Assembly: GCA_031257415.1 (NCBI GenBank)
Contig: JAIROR010000056.1
Location: 1-13,632, forward strand
Source of the DNA: Holosporales bacterium
Lineage (GTDB): Bacteria > Pseudomonadota > Alphaproteobacteria > RUG11792
DNA: 13,632 nt
Reading direction: 5' to 3'
Part shown: one piece after another, positions 13,393 through 13,632 of the stretch
Numbering within the stretch: position 1 is the stretch's first letter
Layout: every line of letters begins with the position of its first letter
Program-made: the position numbers and the translations under genes
Notes under the pieces: model-generated
Told to the model about the DNA's origin: nothing
What the model saw: only the letters and a program-made list of their open reading frames with translations
Database searches by the model: none

Positions 13393-13632
13393 ATGAGACA
13401 CGGGTTTGCTAAACGAAGACTGAATAGGACTAGTTCCCACAGAAAGGCTATGTTCAGGGCGATGATGTGCTCGCTCTTTAAGCATGAAAGAATAAAGACG
13501 ACTCTTCCGAAGGCCAAAGAACTCAGGCCTATGGCGGAGAAGATGATAACGATGGCTCGTAAGGGGACTCTCCATGCGAGGAGGATGGCCATAGCCCGTC
13601 TTCAAGAGGCGGAGGTCGTAAAGAAGCTTTTT
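13393..13632 (+). CDS. rplQ: 50S ribosomal protein L17 (bL17), N-terminal part (3' end outside window)
   Basis: L17 is a bacterial large-subunit protein near the tunnel exit. The first 80 codons are present, and the frame runs open off the right edge. The product begins [20 protein letters not shown] and contains [20 protein letters not shown], the diagnostic family segment, and then [23 protein letters not shown] 13393 has GGAG at 13381-13384 eight bases upstream. It is the normal last gene of the alpha cluster, so the transcript terminator is expected just beyond the window. Confidence 0.98.
   Translation, partial: MRHGFAKRRLNRTSSHRKAMFRAMMCSLFKHERIKTTLPKAKELRPMAEKMITMARKGTLHARRMAIARLQEAEVVKKLF

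Noticed and set aside
1..13632. A novel defence, mobile or biosynthetic system hidden in the window.
   Set aside because: Every stretch above 35 bases except the 90-base rplO-secY spacer is occupied by a recognised core gene; there are no transposases, integrases, repeat arrays or unfamiliar long frames.

Overview
This window is a single, uninterrupted, all-plus-strand run of translation genes: the end of tuf followed by the S10, spc and alpha ribosomal-protein gene clusters fused end to end. It holds 27 complete protein genes plus partial tuf at the left edge and partial rplQ at the right edge. No tRNA, rRNA, mobile element, CRISPR array, recognisable promoter or rho-independent terminator was seen. 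Coding density is near the maximum. Most spacers are 0-35 bases, three pairs overlap by ATGA (rpsS/rplV, rpsQ/rplN, rplX/rplE), and the only sizeable gap is 90 bases between rplO and secY.

Layout: tuf(3')-rpsJ-rplC-rplD-rplW-rplB-rpsS-rplV-rpsC-rplP-rpmC-rpsQ (S10 cluster, 1-5228); rplN-rplX-rplE-rpsN-rpsH-rplF-rplR-rpsE-rpmD-rplO-secY (spc cluster, 5225-10882); adk-rpsM-rpsK-rpoA-rplQ(5') (alpha cluster, 10884-13632). The products build both ribosomal subunits, add the SecY channel that nascent membrane proteins enter, the adenylate kinase that balances adenine nucleotides, and the RNA polymerase alpha subunit. The cluster thus couples ribosome, translocon and transcription supply.

Organism: tuf directly before rpsJ, adk between secY and rpsM, and the absence of rpsD between rpsK and rpoA and of rpmJ after secY are the usual alphaproteobacterial arrangement. 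The zinc-free S14 and E. coli-like proteins also fit Proteobacteria. The adenylate kinase, with its four-cysteine lid and a DDNEE motif, resembles Rickettsia versions as I recall them. Base composition looks moderately low (roughly low-to-mid 40s percent G+C by eye on sample lines) and arginine is often AGA/AGG. I infer a Rickettsiales- or Holosporales-like, possibly host-associated, alphaproteobacterium; a finer placement is not supportable from memory.

I did not find a novel system; this is a core housekeeping locus. The points worth a second look are local: loss in L3 of the glutamine that PrmB methylates, an unusual L22 tunnel loop, a G8 tract in the secY cytoplasmic loop, a purine-rich spacer before secY with a possible repeat-containing small ORF, stacked start sites at rplW, and a charged C-terminal extension on S5.
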